Assembly (NCBI GenBank): GCA_027490345.1
Contig: JAIXYF010000234.1
Coordinates: 1-5,618 of the forward strand
Origin: Novosphingobium sp.
GTDB taxonomy: Bacteria; Pseudomonadota; Alphaproteobacteria; Sphingomonadales; Sphingomonadaceae
Reading direction: 5' to 3'
Length of the DNA: 5,618 nt
Shown: positions 5,210-5,618 of the stretch, one piece after another
Layout of the letters: each line of letters begins with the position of its first letter
Numbering within the stretch: position 1 is the stretch's first letter
Notes under the pieces: model-generated
The model's input: the letters and a program-made list of their open reading frames with translations, nothing else
The model's database searches: none
What the model was told of the DNA's origin: nothing
Made by a program: the position numbers and the translations under genes

Positions 5210-5618
5210 ATGGGCAGGTATCAGCAGCGGCAGGCGCGTCGGCGCGCCACCCATTTCGCCCGCCAGCCCGCCTGCCATTTCACTGGCCATTTCGCTGGCA
5301 ATATCTCTGCCCTATTCGCGCGATCTGGGGCCTGGTCGGTCTGCCTGCTCGGCCTGTTTGCACCGTTTGTGGCGGCGCGCGCGCAAACCACGGTCGATCC
5401 GCGGATGGAGCGCGATACGGTGGGCGCCCGGTCACGGCCTGAGGTGGAGGGCAGCGGCGCCCGCGTCGGCGCGCTGCTGATCTCGCCCAGCTTCGGGATC
5501 GAGGCGGATGCATCGGACAACGTCTATGCCCGCAGCGATGTGAAGCGCGGTGATGTCGCTGCCTCGATCCAGCCGTCGCTGGCCGTGCGCACGCAGTGGG
5601 CGCGCCATGCCATCGGCC
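5210..5618 (+). CDS. Outer-membrane beta-barrel protein of exopolysaccharide loci, N-terminal 136 residues (3' end outside window)
   Basis: The frame is open to the window edge. After a long basic, repeat-containing n-region (1-40) comes a hydrophobic core (about 41-55) and a signal-peptidase site A-R-A before Gln59, so the protein is exported. The mature start is a charged linker, then VGALLISPSFGIEADASDNV (86-105), YARSD, and QPSLAVRTQWARHA (121-134). The pattern of a first strand with S-x-N/D-N-V-Y-A, an aspartate-rich turn, then a second strand ending in W-x-R-H resembles the BBP2_2-type putative outer-membrane beta-barrel family (PF10082), often encoded beside polysaccharide synthesis and export genes in alphaproteobacteria. 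It may help export or anchor the polymer; the function is not established. ATG 5210 is chosen because AGGGA (5198-5202) lies 7 nt upstream and no later in-frame ATG precedes the hydrophobic core. It is divergent from the small membrane protein gene. Confidence 0.75.
   Translation, partial: MGRYQQRQARRRATHFARQPACHFTGHFAGNISALFARSGAWSVCLLGLFAPFVAARAQTTVDPRMERDTVGARSRPEVEGSGARVGALLISPSFGIEADASDNVYARSDVKRGDVAASIQPSLAVRTQWARHAIG
5252..5323 (+). repeat. Six degenerate 12-bp units in the signal-peptide n-region of the beta-barrel gene
   Basis: With period 12 the units are CATTTCGCCCGC, CAGCCCGCCTGC, CATTTCACTGGC, CATTTCGCTGGC, AATATCTCTGCC and CTATTCGCGCGA. The third and fourth differ at one base; the outer ones are more worn. 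They encode HFAR-QPAC-HFTG-HFAG-NISA-LFAR (residues 15-38), immediately before the hydrophobic core of the signal peptide. Confidence 0.7.

Noticed and set aside
5252..5323. CRISPR-like array
   Set aside because: The units are 12 bp, directly adjacent without spacers, and lie within a coding frame.
4689..5480. 263-residue plus-strand frame across the membrane protein gene and the intergenic region
   Set aside because: The first half is antisense to the four-helix protein and Gln/Arg-rich; the second half is a shifted reading of the beta-barrel gene, including its repeat (read as AISL-AISL-AISL).

Overview
The window is GC-rich (roughly two thirds G+C by eye, strong G/C preference at third codon positions) with tightly packed genes. 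Gene content and protein style suggest an alphaproteobacterium, most likely a sphingomonad such as Novosphingobium or Sphingomonas. The organism assignment is inference; no rRNA or other marker gene is present.

Layout. (1) 1-605, minus strand: the N-terminal half of an isovaleryl-CoA dehydrogenase (leucine catabolism), running off the left edge. (2) 606-699: a short divergent control region with a perfect T-N11-A dyad typical of LysR-type operators, lying over the lysR start codon. (3) 700-1560, plus: a LysR-family regulator, presumably controlling itself and perhaps the dehydrogenase. (4) 1561-1783: a gene-free spacer rich in inverted repeats. It marks the change from catabolism to cell-surface polysaccharide genes and contains a strong Shine-Dalgarno sequence that does not fit the next large reading frame. 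(5) 1784-3169 and 3166-4662, plus: a polysaccharide pyruvyl transferase family protein and a GT4 glycosyltransferase, joined by a 4-bp ATGA overlap and clearly one operon. (6) 4482-5030, minus: a small four-helix membrane protein, possibly VanZ-like, convergent with the glycosyltransferase and overlapping its 3' end by 181 bp. (7) 5031-5209: a divergent promoter region with two dyads. (8) 5210 to the right edge, plus: the start of an exported outer-membrane beta-barrel protein of the kind found in exopolysaccharide export loci.

Genes 5-8 look like one edge of an exopolysaccharide or capsule locus. The glycosyltransferase would add a sugar to the lipid-linked repeat unit, the pyruvyl transferase homologue would decorate it, and the beta-barrel protein would work at the outer membrane. 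The least expected pattern is that all three plus-strand surface genes carry short in-frame tandem repeats (12 or 15 bp units) in their N-terminal leaders, just before the conserved domain or signal peptide. The other main oddities are the long tail-to-tail overlap, the palindrome-rich spacer and the start-site ambiguity of the pyruvyl transferase gene. I see no CRISPR array, insertion sequence, tRNA or rRNA, and no clear evidence of a wholly new system.
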